DNA of 64,000 bases from Symsagittifera roscoffensis (Eukaryota > Xenacoelomorpha > Acoela > Convolutidae), in the NCBI RefSeq assembly GCF_963678635.1, contig NC_087064.1:70867465-70931464 (forward strand). The letters run 5' to 3'. The notes beneath the pieces are model-generated. The model worked only from the letters and a program-made list of their open reading frames with translations. It searched no databases and was not told where the DNA came from. This document shows positions 42,470-55,559 of the stretch, piece by piece. Every line of letters starts with the position of its first letter. Position 1 is the first letter of the stretch. The translations under genes were made by a program, and so were the position numbers.

Positions 42470-45400
42470 ATGCCTGCCCTTAACCGAAATGAAAAAGTCA
42501 AATGTGGGGAATGTGGTCAGGAATACAGGAGAGCTGATAATGCGAGACATCGAAAAAGATGTGAAAAGCAGGAGGAACATAAGTGTTCCAAATGTCATTT
42601 TTATACAAAGAACAAGGACGAGATGAACTATCATGTTGCTAAAAAACATAATCCAGCAAGTTCCAAGCAATCAACGGTGTGTTCTTCTTGTGAGCAAGAG
42701 TTCCCGAGTTACTACTCTCTCCAGTAACATCGGAGAAAGGAACATGGAGTGAAACAACGGAAGCCAAGTGATACGGTAGCCGACTTGAACAAGATTGTGG
42801 AGAAAGAAGGGGAAGATGGTGAAAAATTGAAGGAGGAACTTGGTGCATGTCAACATTTTCTGGTGGATACGGAGATGGAAAATGGGAGACATAAGGTATT
42901 TAACTTCCAAATGTCCAAGTTAGATACTAAAGTTATCAACGAGAAACTTGAAGAAGTCTTCAACAAGCTCGACTCTGCCGCAAAAATCAATATTGCTCTG
43001 GGTTTTGTTCTTCGAAATATTGAGACTGGTGAATATCGATATTTCTACGCTCATGAAAACAATACTCTGTTTGAAAAATCCCACTTACTTTGTACGAAAG
43101 CGGATTTGATAACAATCCAAGGAAAAGTAGAAAAATTTGATATTGTGGAACAATGTACACAAGAACGCCAGAACACAAAGTGGCGATTCAAGTTGATTAC
43201 TAACGTTACAATTTTTGCTGCTTTGCTGAAAAACATCCCCATGGGATGTCCGGACTCTGTTTTACCCGAACCTTTATTACGACATACGCAAGTGAAATGT
43301 CTTTTATCTAACAAAGACAAGGAACCTTACAAAGATCATTTGTGTCTTTTCCGCGCATTGGCCATGTACATGAACGGACATACTGATCTCGACTCTCACA
43401 CTTCTAGATACTTTGCAGATTTTATATCAAAATCTAGTTATGATCCTAAAAGTTTTCGTGGAGTTTCTGTAGAAGACTTACCTGTTGTCGAGGAAATTGT
43501 TCAAAGGAACAATTTTATATACGATTTCGATATCCAAGAAGGAGAATATGTAGGAGAACTAGCTCGACGAAGTATTGGAAGATTTGACAAAACAGTGAAA
43601 TTACTGAGATTTAACAATCATATCATTTATACAAATGATATTGATTCTTTCTTCAAGTGTTTCCGGTGTCCTAGTTGTGACACTTTTTTTAATAAATCCG
43701 ACAATTTTAACAAACATCTTCTGAGATGCAAGGATTGAGTGAAACATATTTACCCAAAGAACGTCTATGAGCTTCGCGAAACCTTGTTTGAAAAGATAGA
43801 AGGATTCAATCTTCCAGTTTCTTAAGACAACAAGCTTTTCAATAATCTAGCAATTTTCGACTTTGAGTCGATTTGTGTTCCTACAGAGGAACTAAAAGAG
43901 ACGCAAACTACTACCTGGGTCGGGAAACACGTTCCAATTTCAGTCTCTATATCATCGAATCTGATTGATGAACCCATCTTTTTGTACAACAAGGATCCAC
44001 AGAACTTGATAATTGATTTTGTATCCAACCTCGAGCTGTTGGCTGACCAAAGTAAGCTAGAAATGAGAAAAAAATTTCAAGATATTGAAGTAGCTGTCAA
44101 TGAAAGAATGAGGAAGATCTTTGATCAGCTGAACGAACGTGGTAAAAATTATTCAAGTAATAAGTTCGAGTATGAAGACGAATGCATTGAAGATTCGGAA
44201 GAAGCAGATATGTCAACACAATTCTTGCGAATTCAGAAAAATCAACTCATTGATTTAAAACAACATCTGGAGAGATATGTAAATACTTTACCTGTTTTTG
44301 GATTTAACAGTGGTAGATATGACTTAAAATTGATCAAGTCCTACTTAATTCCTTATTTGATTCGCGATAAAGAGCAAGAAACATCCGTTATCAAAAAAGC
44401 AAATGATTTTATATCTTTCAAGTTTGGAGATGTAAAATTTCTTGACATTATGAAATTTCTCGGTAGAGAAACAACTCTGGACTCATTTCTCAAAGCTTAT
44501 AAAGCTAGTGAAACAAAAGGATTCTTTCCTTATGAGTGGTTTGACAACACTGACAAACTTGATTTTCCAGGACTGCCCCCATATGAAGCGTTTTTCAGTA
44601 AACTTAGAAACAACAATCCTCTACACAAAGACTTTACTGATTATGAAAAACTGAGGAAGAGTGGGCTTGATGAACGGCAAGCACTGAAAAAGCTTCAAAT
44701 CAAGACTGTACCCCCATCTGGTCTAGATAATTACAGTTACTTACAACAAACTTGGCAGAAAAACGGAATGACTGTGTTCAAAGACTTTTTGCAGTGGTAC
44801 AACAACAAAGACGTAGTTCCAACCCTGGAAGCAATGCAAAAAATGATTCAGTTTTATCATAAAAAGGGATAGATATGTTGAAACTTGGATGTACACTTCC
44901 AAATCTAGCAAACATATGTCTACACAAATCTACAAATTACAAGTTTTATCCATTTTGCGAAAGTGATAAAGATTTGTGTGAAAAAATACGAGAAGACATG
45001 ACCGGTGGGCCTTCGATTGTGTTCACTAAAAAAGCTGTAGTTAATGAAACATACATCAGAAATTCATCAAATGTTTGTAAATCAATCGTTGGAATAGATG
45101 CGAGTCAGCTTTACCCTTTCTCAATGTGTCAAGATATGCCAACAGGACTGTATACGAGATGGGAGTTTGACACTGATATGCAGAAATTCAAGGCTAGACA
45201 TAATCGAACTCGCAACTTTGAGAATATGGTCATGTTTCTATCAAGAATCAAGACCAGAATGTAAAGTTGAAAGCTTTTTTACATCTGGGAAACAGAAGAA
45301 AATTGACTGTTTCATTGTGGACGGTTATTGTGATCACTGTAAAACAGTATTCGAAGCAATGGGATGTTACTACCACTTCTGTTCCTGTCAAGAAGCTCGT

Positions 45401-46819
45401 CCCTCCTTTACAGAACAGGATATCGAGCGAGGAAATAAGAAGAGAGAAAGGATGAGATGAGACGAGAATACATTCAAGAGAAAGGATACAAAGTGGAAGA
45501 AATGTGGGAGTGTGACTGGTGGGAAAGCTTCAAAACCGATGAAAAGATCAAAAATCACGTCGGAACCCACTTTCCCTACAAAAGACCCCTTTCTACAGAC
45601 TCTCTTCTAGCAAAGATAAAAGATGGATCTCTTTTTGGTTACGTTCAGTGCGACTTAGTTGTTCCTGATGAACTGAAATCGAAATTTGCGAATTTTCCTC
45701 CAATTTTCGAAAATACTGATGTCGGAAGAGATGCTATTGGAGATTACATGAAAAACTATGCGATCGAGAACGAAATGTTAAAGCATCCTCAGAGAATGTT
45801 GATATCTAGTTTCAAGCTGGAGAATGGAACAGTTATAACTCCTCTCTTCAACTTTTATTTAGAACTTGGCTTGCAATGCACCAAAATTTATCGTTTTGTT
45901 GAATATTCTCCTCGGAAATGCTTTAATAGTTTCGTTCAGTCAGTGGTTGATGCTAGAAGAGAAGGAGATGAAAACCCTCTATCAGGAGTTGTAGCAGAAA
46001 CAATGAAGCTCTTGGGTAATTCCTCCTATGGATATCAGATCATGGATAGATCCAGGCAACAATTACGAAGTATCTGAACGATGAAAAAACTCACAAGGCA
46101 ATCAATGAACCATTGTTCAAAAGATTGAATACAGTTGAAAAAAACTTGTATGAAGTGGAGTTGTTGAAATCAATCATTGAACATAGAGAACCCATCATCG
46201 TTGGTTTTTTCATACTTCAGTATGCAAAGCTGAGAGTGTTGGAACTCTACTACAACTTCTTTGACAAGTTCTGTGATGTAAATAAATTTGAAGAGTTGGA
46301 GATGGACACAGACTCACTTTACTTGGCACTTGCAGAAGAAAATTTGTACGATTGCATCCAACCAGATAAGAGAGCTGCTTGGAAAAAAATGAGGGAGAGT
46401 GAATGCAGAGATTCCTTCAAGGCGGATGCAAAATCTAATTTCTTTCCTCGAACGTGTTGTAGTATCCATAAAAAACATGATAAGCGGGAGCCGGGACTTT
46501 TCAAAGAAGAATTTAGGTGCACAGAAATGCTCTGTTTATGTAGTAAGACATATTGCTGCTATGACAACAAGTCAGACAAATTCAAATTTAGCAGCAAAGG
46601 ATTGAATAAGCGGGTTCTAGAAGACTCTGGAGATGGACCTTTATCAAAGTATAGGAGAGTACTCGATGAAGCTATCAACTTAACATCTACTAATAGAGGA
46701 TTCAGAACTATAAATCATATGGTTGCTACATTGAACAGACAAAGAAAGGACTAAGTTATTTTTATCCTAAAAGACAAGTGCAAGATGATGGAATTCATAC
46801 AAAACCATTGGACTTATAA
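42470..46819 (+). pseudogene. Maverick family B DNA polymerase with N-terminal zinc fingers, broken
   Basis: The reading path of about 1,450 codons starts with three C2H2-type fingers (42510-42750). A DNA-virus-type conserved region follows and a fourth Cys/His finger near 43665-43730. Exo I Asp-x-Glu lies near 43859, Exo II (FNSGRYD) near 44300, polymerase motif A (DASQLYP) at 45097-45117, motif B (KLLGNSSYG) near 46006-46032 and motif C (DTDS) at 46305-46316. It would replicate the element by protein priming. Breaks are TAA 42725, TGA 43736, TAA 43823, a shift in the A run at 44861-44865, and shifts near 45240, 45455, 46055 and 46748. The end at 46817-46819 is inferred from the last open frame. 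The start at 42470 follows a splice acceptor and matches the mirror gene. Confidence 0.9.
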
Positions 46820-47060
46820 GAACTCCTCTGATGTAATAAATTATATAAGATGTCGTATTATTATAGTTTCCTGATAATAAAATGTAAATTATTGCGGTAA
46901 ACTTAATATACGATGCAGTGATTTGTATACTTTCTTTGTAATTTAAAATTTTTTCTCAAAAAACTTGACCTTTTCGAAGTCTCTGTAGCTTCAGAATGGA
47001 TTCAGATAGGTAGAAAGTAAAAGTATCTAATAAATTTTTATCATATCAAATTAAACAAAA
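46820..47060. other. spacer between PolB and the right terminal repeat
   Basis: 46930-47060 is a diverged inverted match to about 30250-30400 of the left end, so the ancestral terminal repeat was longer than the part still identical today. Confidence 0.55.
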
Positions 47061-47468
47061 TCTTATCGTGTTTTGAATTTTTTCGAAAAAAAATTTTTGA
47101 TAAAAATTCCAAGTTTTTGCACAAAAATTCTTACCATTGACTTACCATGCACCAAAAAACTAAATACATAACCTTTATTCTACAATCTACACGTAATTAA
47201 CAATTAACTGTTCCCAATTAGGTAACGCGCGCCGAGATTTTTGCGAAAAAATTAGACAAAAACCAAAAAATTTTCGTTTTTCTTACCATTATCTTACCAT
47301 CACACAAACCATAAAACCTTACCATCGGTATTCCCTATCTTAATACATTGTACACTCTATACCCAATCTTAATACATAGCATGGCGGACCGGAAATCTAT
47401 AACGTATCTTAATACATGGGGTCCGCCATGCACCCCCCCCCCCCACTTCAGCTCCAACATCTACTACT
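47061..47468. repeat. right terminal inverted repeat of the Maverick
   Basis: The complement of 29834-30250 with a 12-base poly-C tract (the poly-G tract of the left end) and the same hairpin and iterons. The element ends CTACTACT. Confidence 0.9.
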
Positions 47469-47474
47469 TAAACA
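47469..47474. repeat. Maverick target-site duplication, right copy (TAAACA)
   Basis: Identical to 29828-29833. Confidence 0.92.
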
Positions 47475-48345
47475 TCCCCACATGGAATGAAATTCAGATT
47501 TTACATCCAAAATTGTCACTTTCAAAATCATCAAGCAAATTAGCTAAGCACAAGTATCAGGCTTAACAAATTACGGAAAAATTCAATTTTTCACTGTTCC
47601 AACTTGAACAATGGAACAAAATGATTTTTTCAAAACACTCAAACAAACATTCCATATCACTGATATACAACACAGTATCGACGGAAACACCATTTATTAC
47701 AAAAATTCCCACTATTAAAATTCTACATAGAAAATTACACATAAAAGATAAATATAGAAGGAGGATTAACACATCTCCAACAAGCTTTCAAAGACTTAAA
47801 AAACAACCCCCTTTTTTCAAAACTTCACCCTGTTTCTAACCAAGAACGTAAACACCTGAAACTATTATCAGGAAATGTATACATTTTTTCAATGAATAAA
47901 GTTTATCAATAAAACAATGATCAAAATAAACAACGATTATTTAAATCTGGTCTCGAACTCAAATCAATCCATAAATTTTTCGAGTAACGATCTCATTTAT
48001 CAAATACACAAAAAGTACAAATTCAGACATAATCTCTTTACATGTATACAAAATTTCACAATACAAAATCACGTTAGCCCTAGGACTTTTAGGATATTGC
48101 GGAACAAATGCAACAATTTCTCCAACAGAAGGATGAGCATTTGGAGTAAATTAAATCCTACAATCAACTAGACATTTGTCAATCAACAACTCTCAATGAA
48201 TAATTTTTGATCAACAACATAACAAGTGAATCAGAACGACACACAAACTATTTTAAAAAAACACTATATTTTAAACCAACATTTCAAACTTCGGAATATA
48301 CAAATGAGCAACAACATTTTCTCACAATCTTCAATTTTTAACATT
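47469..48345 (+). pseudogene. RE2 protease C-terminal part and linker to RT
   Basis: The protease frame resumes after the insertion and continues, frame-broken, to about 48180. The stretch 47990-48120 matches RE1 22440-22540, and 48230-48345 matches RE1 22220-22330. The sequence then jumps past the whole RT to RNase H, so RT is deleted here. Confidence 0.6.
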
Positions 48346-48399
48346 TTCAGATCACTCAACAAAAATTTGAACGATTAGCATAAAAATAACTCAAATACC

Positions 48400-49200
48400 C
48401 AATGCACAAGTATAATATATACTCTTACAGAATATGAAATTTCAATTCTTGGGTCAAACCCAACAGTTTTATTGACAGATCACAAACCTATAATTTTCCT
48501 ATTTACACAAAAATCAAATCCAAACCAAAGTGTTTACAGATTTCAATAAGTTTTAATAATTTTTACCAAAATGACATATAGTTTGGACTGCAGGAAAAAA
48601 TATTGCAACACCAGATACACTGCAATCTTGCAATACCAGTCGAAATGCACCAACTGAAATAATAACAAGGAAAACGACAGTGGAAATATCAGAAAACATA
48701 AGACAAAAGACGAAACATCACCAAGATTAGAACGCAAACATGCAGTGAAAACCGATCTTGACAAGGCACAAAAAAAACTTTACAACCTTTGCCCTTATAC
48801 TTTGATTGCCAAAGTAATCATTATGAAGTAGACTTTTAATGAAACTCTACATTCAAACCGATACAATATTTATCAGGGAATAAAAATAAGACACAACAAA
48901 AACCACTAAAACCAAAAAAATGATTTGAAAAAAAACTTATTTCTTTTAATAGAAAAAGAAAAAATGACTGATAAAATAAAATTATCAGGACCCCCAGATT
49001 TAGACTCAAAACACACTATAAATCAAGTTTTTATTTTTCAAGACCCTTTAGATAATATATCCCTTTCAAAAAGAGAAATTGAAAACATTTTTCTACCAGT
49101 TACAGAAAAAATAACATTGAAACTACTACAAAAGCACAAAACCTTGACCCTGTCATTAGACAACTCAAATCTTGGCACAAATATGAAACAAAACCTGTAA
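48400..49200 (+). pseudogene. RE2 RNase H fragment and linker
   Basis: 48421-48546 encodes the RNase H stretch with the TDHKPI motif. 48590-48760 matches the connection region, and 48925-49200 is the acidic linker (91 codons, ending KQNL) that matches RE1 20330-20500. Numerous stops and shifts are present. Confidence 0.7.
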
Positions 49201-50593
49201 AAGCAGTTATCCCTTTTTTTTAAATAAAACACTTCTTAGAAATTTTTAAAAACTGAAAAACAAAACAATAAATGATAACATTGACATCTTGGAATACCAA
49301 ACTTCTGAATTAAAAGTACCCTGTTTACCATTTAGTATGATATTTCTTGCATTTTACATCTCACATTCATTAAATACAAAAGGACATGCAGGATCAGAAA
49401 AAACACACTTCACTTTTGTTCAAAAATTTTACTGTTCAAATGCACCATTTTGATTAAAATTTCAGTCAGTGTAACAATTGCATAACATGTCAATTATAAA
49501 AAAAACCATAACCACACAAAAAACAATTGGCAAAAAAACCAGACTTTAAAAAACCACATAATCTCATTTGATACAAAAAGCACTACATCATCGTCCTCAG
49601 AAGGAAAATCATATATTATGAAAATATTTGATGCATTTACTTACTATGTAGCACTCAATCCTGTACCTCATTGTAACGCTTATTATGCCTATACAACACT
49701 TTATGAACACTGGATAGCAAAATTTGAATTACCAGAAATCCTTTTCACCGATAATGGCACTGAATTCATAAATAATGAAATCATCACTTTAAGCCATCTA
49801 TAGCACATTAAACACGAACCACGAACGTCTCATGCCCCATGGACTAATGGTTTATTCAAAGGTTTGAACCGTTCACTACAGGAAGACCTCAGATGATTGA
49901 TGAATGGAAATGATAATAAAAACACCGAATGGTCAACTGACGTGACACTTTTCCTTTTAGCTTAAATTTCACAAATAACAACAACTTTAGGACCAAGATC
50001 ATATGAAATGGTTTTTAATCAAAAACCACGAAAATCGATAATGGTCACAGCAAATTCCTAAAAAAAAACAAGGTTATTGTCAACCTACAAAAGAATCACT
50101 TTGTTATAATCTACCATTACATACGCACGATGAAGATCATTTTCATCACCCACAAACCTTAAAATTACTTTCCGGCACAGATATGGAATGGATTCTAAAT
50201 CGAGATAAAAAACAATGAAAACTACCAAAAATTAATTTAAATTTAAAGATTAATCGTAAGTAAGAAGAAAAGATTTTACCACAAAAAACAAAAGAAAAGT
50301 CACAACAATGCAAGTCATCACGACTCCGCAGTCAACCACGGAAAGAATACAAAACCATTTTTTCACAATCTTAAATAAGAAAGAAAGTAAATTTTCAGAA
50401 ACCCCTTCCAAATTAAATAAATATATAATTTAATATCAATTTTTTCAAGAAGTCAAAAAAATTCGACAAACCAGATCATTTCCCAAATGCTTCTCTCTCA
50501 AACCGTTCACTATCTGAAAACAATAACTCGAAAACTTCTTTTTGGTAATTTTGAGATACCTCATAAAAACCTACCTCAAACTCTCAAAAATCG
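49201..50593 (+). pseudogene. RE2 integrase copy 1 (HHCC, core, C-terminal part)
   Basis: The zinc-binding HHCC lies at about 49330-49520. The core follows at 49609-49960 with TDNGTEF (near 49750) in 49618-49803, but the catalytic Glu region near 49855 reads Lys in place of Glu after a TAG at 49801. The C-terminal part runs to about 50400. This copy is followed by a membrane ORF. Confidence 0.65.
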
Positions 50594-51050
50594 TTGACCA
50601 CCTCCTCAGGTACGATATTTCAACATTTTTTAAAATGTTTTAATGTTAAGACGTTTTTTCAAAATGAAAGACATTTTTCTTCTTTTCGTAATTTTTGTCA
50701 CTTTTTTGTCTCCCTGTTTTTGACAATATGCAAATGTCTGAAAAAAGCAATAATCACTTTGCACTATCAACCATACTCTTGACCATTTTTATAGAAGAAC
50801 ACTATAAGCAACATAGTTTTTATTCATAAAGAAATTGTTGAAACATTCCAAAATTGCTAATCAACAACCAACGCAGCAATCCCCACCGACTACGACACCC
50901 CAAGAACTCCCAATAACACCATCGTCTAGTCACACAAACCAATCTGAATCATCAGCACGCTTTTCATTTCAAGAAAATCCCTACAGATTCAAAGGAAGAA
51001 ACGCTCAATTGATACATAAGGCCAAAAATTCCGTCACCAAAGGGAATTTC
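50594..51050 (+). pseudogene. RE2 small membrane ORF and accessory-frame start, copy 1
   Basis: 50594-50782 keeps the hydrophobic helix and CKC-type turn of RE1 17613-17801. 50835-51045 matches the start of the RE1 Pro/Ser/Thr-rich frame (about 17430-17590). At about 51050 the sequence jumps back into an integrase core. Confidence 0.55.
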
Positions 51051-53280
51051 ATATATAATGGTAATGGTTGACGCATTTACTCACTATGTAGCACTTAATC
51101 CTGTACCTCATTGTAACGCTTATTATGCATATACAACAGTTTTTGAACACTGGATAGCAAAATTTGGATTACCAGAAATCCTTGTCACCGATAATGGCAC
51201 TGAACTCATAAATAATGAAATCATCACATTATGCCAGCTATACAACATTCAACACAAACCACGAACGTCTCATGCCCCATGGACTAATGTTTTAGTCGAA
51301 GATATGAACCGTTCACTACAGGAATATCTCAGAGGAATCATTAATGGAAAGGCTATTAACTTATTCCTTTTAATAGAAAAAGAAAAAATGACTGATAAAA
51401 TTAAATTATCAGGACCCGCAGATTTAGACTCAAAACACACTATAAATCAAATTTTTGTTTTTCACGACCCTTTAGATAATTTATCCCTTTCAAAAAGAGA
51501 AATTGAAAGCATTTTTCTACCAGTTACAGAAAAAATAACACTGAAACTACTACAAAAACACAAAACCTTGACCTTTTCATTAGACAACTCAAATCTTGGC
51601 ACAAATATAAAACAAAACCTGTAAAAGCAGATATCTCTTTTTTAAGAAATAAAACACTTCTGAATTTTTTTTTAAATTTAAAAACAAAACATTAAATGAA
51701 AATACTGACATCTTGGAATACCAAATTTCTGAATTAAAAGTACCCAGTTTACCATTTAGTTTGATACTCCTAGCATTTCACATCTCACATTCTTTAAACA
51801 CAAAAGGACATGCAGGATCAGAAAAAACACTTCGTTTTTGTTCAAAAGTTTTACTGTCCAAATGCACGATTTTGGTTACAATTTCAGTGTAACAATTGCA
51901 TAACATGTCAATTAAAAAAACCATAACCACACAAAAAAACAATTGGCAAGTAAACAAGACTTTAAAGGACAAAGTTTATAATTCAACCACATAATCTCAT
52001 ATGATAAAAAAGCCCTACATCATCGTCCTCAGAAGGAAAATCATATTTTATGAAAATAGTTGCTGCATTTACTTACTATGTAGCACTCAATCCTGTACCG
52101 CATTGTAACGCTTATTATGCCTATACAACACTTTATGAACACTGGATAGCAAAATTTGGATTACCAGAAATCCTTGTCACCGATATTGTCACTGAATTCA
52201 TAAATAACTGAATCATCACATAATGCCATCTATACAACATCAAACACAAACCACGAACGTCTCATGCTCCATGGACTAATGTTTTAGTCGCAGGTATGAA
52301 CCGTTCACTACAGGATTATCTCAGAGGAATCATTAATGGAAAGGCTATTAACTTATTCCTTTTAATAGAAAAAGAAAAAATGACTGATAAATAAAATTAT
52401 CAGGACCCCCAGATTTAGACTCAAAACACACTACAAATCAAATTTTTGTTTTTCAAGACCCTTTAGATAATTTATCCATTTCAAAAAGAGAAATTGAAAG
52501 CATTTTTCTACCAGTTACAGAAAAAATAACACTGAAACTACTACAAAAACACAAAACCTTGACCCTGTCATTAGACAACTCAAATCTTGGCACAAATATA
52601 AAACAAAACCTGTAAAAATAGATATCTCTTTTTTAAGAAATAAAACACTTCTGAGATATTTTTAAAATTTAAAAACAAAACATTAAATGATAATACTGAC
52701 ATCTTGGAATACCAAATTTCTGAATTAAAAGTACCCTGTTTACCATTTAGTATGATACTCCTAGCATTTCACATCTCCTATTCTTTAAACACAAAAGGAC
52801 ATGCAGGATCAGAAAAAACACACTTCGATTTTGTTCAAAAGTTTTACTGTCCAAATGCACGATTTTGGCTACAATTTCAGTGCAACAATTGCATAACATG
52901 TCAATTTAAAAAAACCATAACAACACCAAAAACAATTGGCAAGTAAACAAGACTTTAAAGGACAAAGTTTATAATTCAACCACATCATCTAATTTGATAA
53001 CAAAAGCCCTACATCATCGTCCTCAGAAGGAAAATCATATATATATTATGAAAATAGTTGATGCATTTACTTACTATGTAGCACTCAATCCTGTACCGCA
53101 TTGTCACCGATAATGGCACTGAATTCATAAATAATGAAATCATCACATAATTCCATCTATACAACATTAAACACAAACCACGAACGTCTCATGCCCCATG
53201 GACTAATGTTTAATTCGAAGGTATGAACCGTTCACTACAGGAATACCTCAGAGGAATCATTAATGGAAAGGCTAATAAAA
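51051..53280 (+). repeat. RE2 reiterated integrase-linker units
   Basis: Integrase cores recur at 51058-51352, about 52050-52345 and 53040-53280. Linkers lie at 51353-51624 and 52345-52640, and HHCC regions at 51700-51950 and 52704-52946. The core-to-linker junction is the same at 51353 and 52345, giving a tandem unit of 992 bp. The last core has lost about 70 bp with the microhomology TTG at the join. The frame 51058-51624 (188 codons) is a fusion of a core with a linker. Confidence 0.8.
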
Positions 53281-53800
53281 ATACCGAATGGTCAACTGAC
53301 GTGAAACTTTTTACCTTAGCTTATATTTTACACATAACAACAACTTTAGCACTAACACCATATGAAATGGTCTTTAACCAAGAACCACGAAAACTGATAG
53401 TGTTCAGAGCAAATTCCTGAAAAAAAGAACAAGGTTATTGTCAACTTAAAAAAGAATCAGTTTCTTATAATCTACCATTACATACGCACCATGAAGATCA
53501 TTTTCATCACCCACAAATCTTATCAGATACGGTATGGATTCTTAATCGAGATAAAAAAAACACAATGATATTTACCAACGATAAATTTAAATTTAAAGAT
53601 TAATCGTAAGTATGAATAAAATATTTTGCCACAAGAAACAAAAGAAAACTCACAACAACGCAAGATATCACGACTCCGAAGTCAACCAAGGAAACTATAA
53701 AAAAACTTTTTTCCACAATCTAAAATAATAAAGACAGTAGAATTTCAGAAACCCCTTCCTAATTAAATAAATATAATATTTAATATCAAATTTTCTTTCT
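53223..53800 (+). pseudogene. RE2 integrase C-terminal part, copy 2
   Basis: 53223-53420 matches the end of the core and the following helix region (PYEMVFNQ). Degraded C-terminal sequence then runs to about 53700, like 49960-50400. Confidence 0.55.
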
Positions 53801-54441
53801 TTCTCCATATTTCATTTTAAAATCCTGAATAACTAATTCAATTTCGTCCAATCAGAACCAATTCAAAACCTCACCCCATCTGGATACCACTTTTTAGCCG
53901 ACAAGTTCCTTAGTTCAAACAAAAATGAAACTGTAACTAAAAGAGCTACAGGTTAAAAATAAGCAACATGCTTATAATTGACAATTTAGTTAAGCAAAAC
54001 ATAAATGTTACAACCCTCCCCTATCAACCGGTACAAAATTCAACAATTTTGTCTTAACTGATGCCCCACATTTCCCCAAAAAAAATATTAAATCAGTCTA
54101 CAGACAGAATCCGACATAATAATTCAGCCTTAAGTATATTTAACTTTGCAAAATCCCTAACCATTCATTAAGTAAAAAAAAAATAGGAAGCTTATTCCTA
54201 GACCTCCAGACTTCACTTCACCAAAAAACGCCCGTATCCAACCCATTTATCAAAAGTCAATGAACAATCTAGCCACACTCATTTTTCGACAAACCAAATC
54301 ACTTCTCAAATGCTTCTCTCTCAAACAGTTCAATATCTAAAAACAATAAGTCAAATCTTCTTTCAATTTTCAGACTCTTTTTTCGACTAAGTATATTTTT
54401 TATCATAGACACTTGAAACATTCCTCCTCTTTTTCATATAT
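53801..54441 (+). other. RE2 spacer before the membrane ORF
   Basis: Counterpart of RE1 18042-18600. No open frame is seen. Confidence 0.35.
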
Positions 54442-54753
54442 TTGCAGGTTTTTGTAATTATTCACTACCTCAAAAAAGCCTACCTGAAAACCTCAAAAAT
54501 CTTCCCAGGTACGATATTTCAACACCTCCCAGGTACGATATTTCAACAACTATTTATATATTTTATTGTTAAGATATTCATTCAAATGAAAAACATCTTT
54601 TTTCATTTCGTAACTTTTGTCACATTTTTCCTTTCCCTAATTTTGACAATATGCAAATGTATGAAAAAAGCAATAATTACCTTTGCACTAGCAACAATTC
54701 TCTTGATCATTTTCATAGAAGAACACTATCAGCAACATAGATTTTATTCATAA
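54442..54753 (+). CDS. RE2 small membrane protein (103 codons)
   Basis: The C-terminal half has two hydrophobic helices around a Cys-Lys-Cys turn and matches RE1 17613-17801 closely. The N-terminal half contains a duplicated GTACGATATTTCAACA segment (54509 and 54532) and is probably not original. It is the best preserved RE2 copy of this ORF. Confidence 0.45.
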   Translation: MQVFVIIHYLKKAYLKTSKIFPGTIFQHLPGTIFQQLFIYFIVKIFIQMKNIFFHFVTFVTFFLSLILTICKCMKKAIITFALATILLIIFIEEHYQQHRFYS

Positions 54754-54779
54754 AAAAAAATATCTGAAACATTCCAAAA

Positions 54780-55559
54780 TTGCAAACCAACAACGGACCC
54801 AGCAATCCCCACCGACTAGCACATCCCAACAACTCCCAACAACACCAAATTCTAGTCAAACAAACCAACTTCAATCATCAACACGCATTTCATTTCAAGA
54901 AAATCCCTACAGAATCAAAGGAAGAAATGCAGTATTATCTGAACCTTTGATTCCAGTAGTCCGCAACGCACCTCTAAGCGAATGTAAAACGTCGACTCTT
55001 CTCTCCAACAAGACCTTAATAGAACCAGACATCCAAGTCAAAATAAAAACCAAACAACTACAATAGAAAGACAAATAATCCATTCACCAAGAAATAAAAA
55101 ATTTTGCAACAACAAAAGTTAATTTTAATATACCCCCATCACCATATCAAAATCCTTTAGGCCTTTCTAGTAATATAAATCAAAGTAACCACCCCATCTA
55201 TACAAACAGTTTCACAAAAAAAATATTCCAAATGTCCCATCGGATTATTTAGGATCAACCCCCACTTCTAGGCAAATTCCTGACAAACCTTTCAATCCTT
55301 CCACTGCAACACAACGTCTTCTACATTGTATGACATAAGCAATATGACACAAGCAAAATATACCTCTACGATTAGATTGAAACAGGTTCGTGGCACCTGC
55401 TGCCCTATTTGCTCAACATCTTGATAGCAATGCATTGTCTTGATTAAATCATTTTCCCCTCTGTTCTTTTAGAACCTACATTTCATCAAAATCCTTCTAC
55501 CGGACAGGAATACAAGATCTACTAGTTACACAATTATATTGTTAAGAAAATGAACACAA
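54780..55559 (+). pseudogene. RE2 Pro/Ser/Thr-rich accessory frame
   Basis: Fragments in shifting frames match the RE1 frame at 16452-17600: a start like that at 50835, then proline-rich pieces to about 55540. No intact frame remains. Confidence 0.45.

Larger units (their letters stand above)
29834..47468. mobile_element. Maverick/Polinton-like DNA element, 17,635 bp
   Basis: The ends are perfect inverted repeats beginning AGTAGTAGATGTTGG, with about 410 bp of near-identity, flanked by TAAACA on both sides. A protein-primed-type family B polymerase gene lies next to the right end. Size, AG...CT ends, 6-bp duplication and PolB together identify a Maverick/Polinton. It is inserted in the protease of RE2. 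I found no integrase, packaging ATPase, capsid or cysteine protease, so the copy is either a cargo-loaded non-autonomous form or a deleted one. The rest of its length holds small unrecognised genes, virus-like promoter arrays and internal duplications. Confidence 0.9.

Noticed and set aside
29834-47468. Toxin-antidote or protease cargo as reported for some Caenorhabditis Mavericks
   Set aside because: I saw no protease, kinase or F-box motif in any of the small frames.
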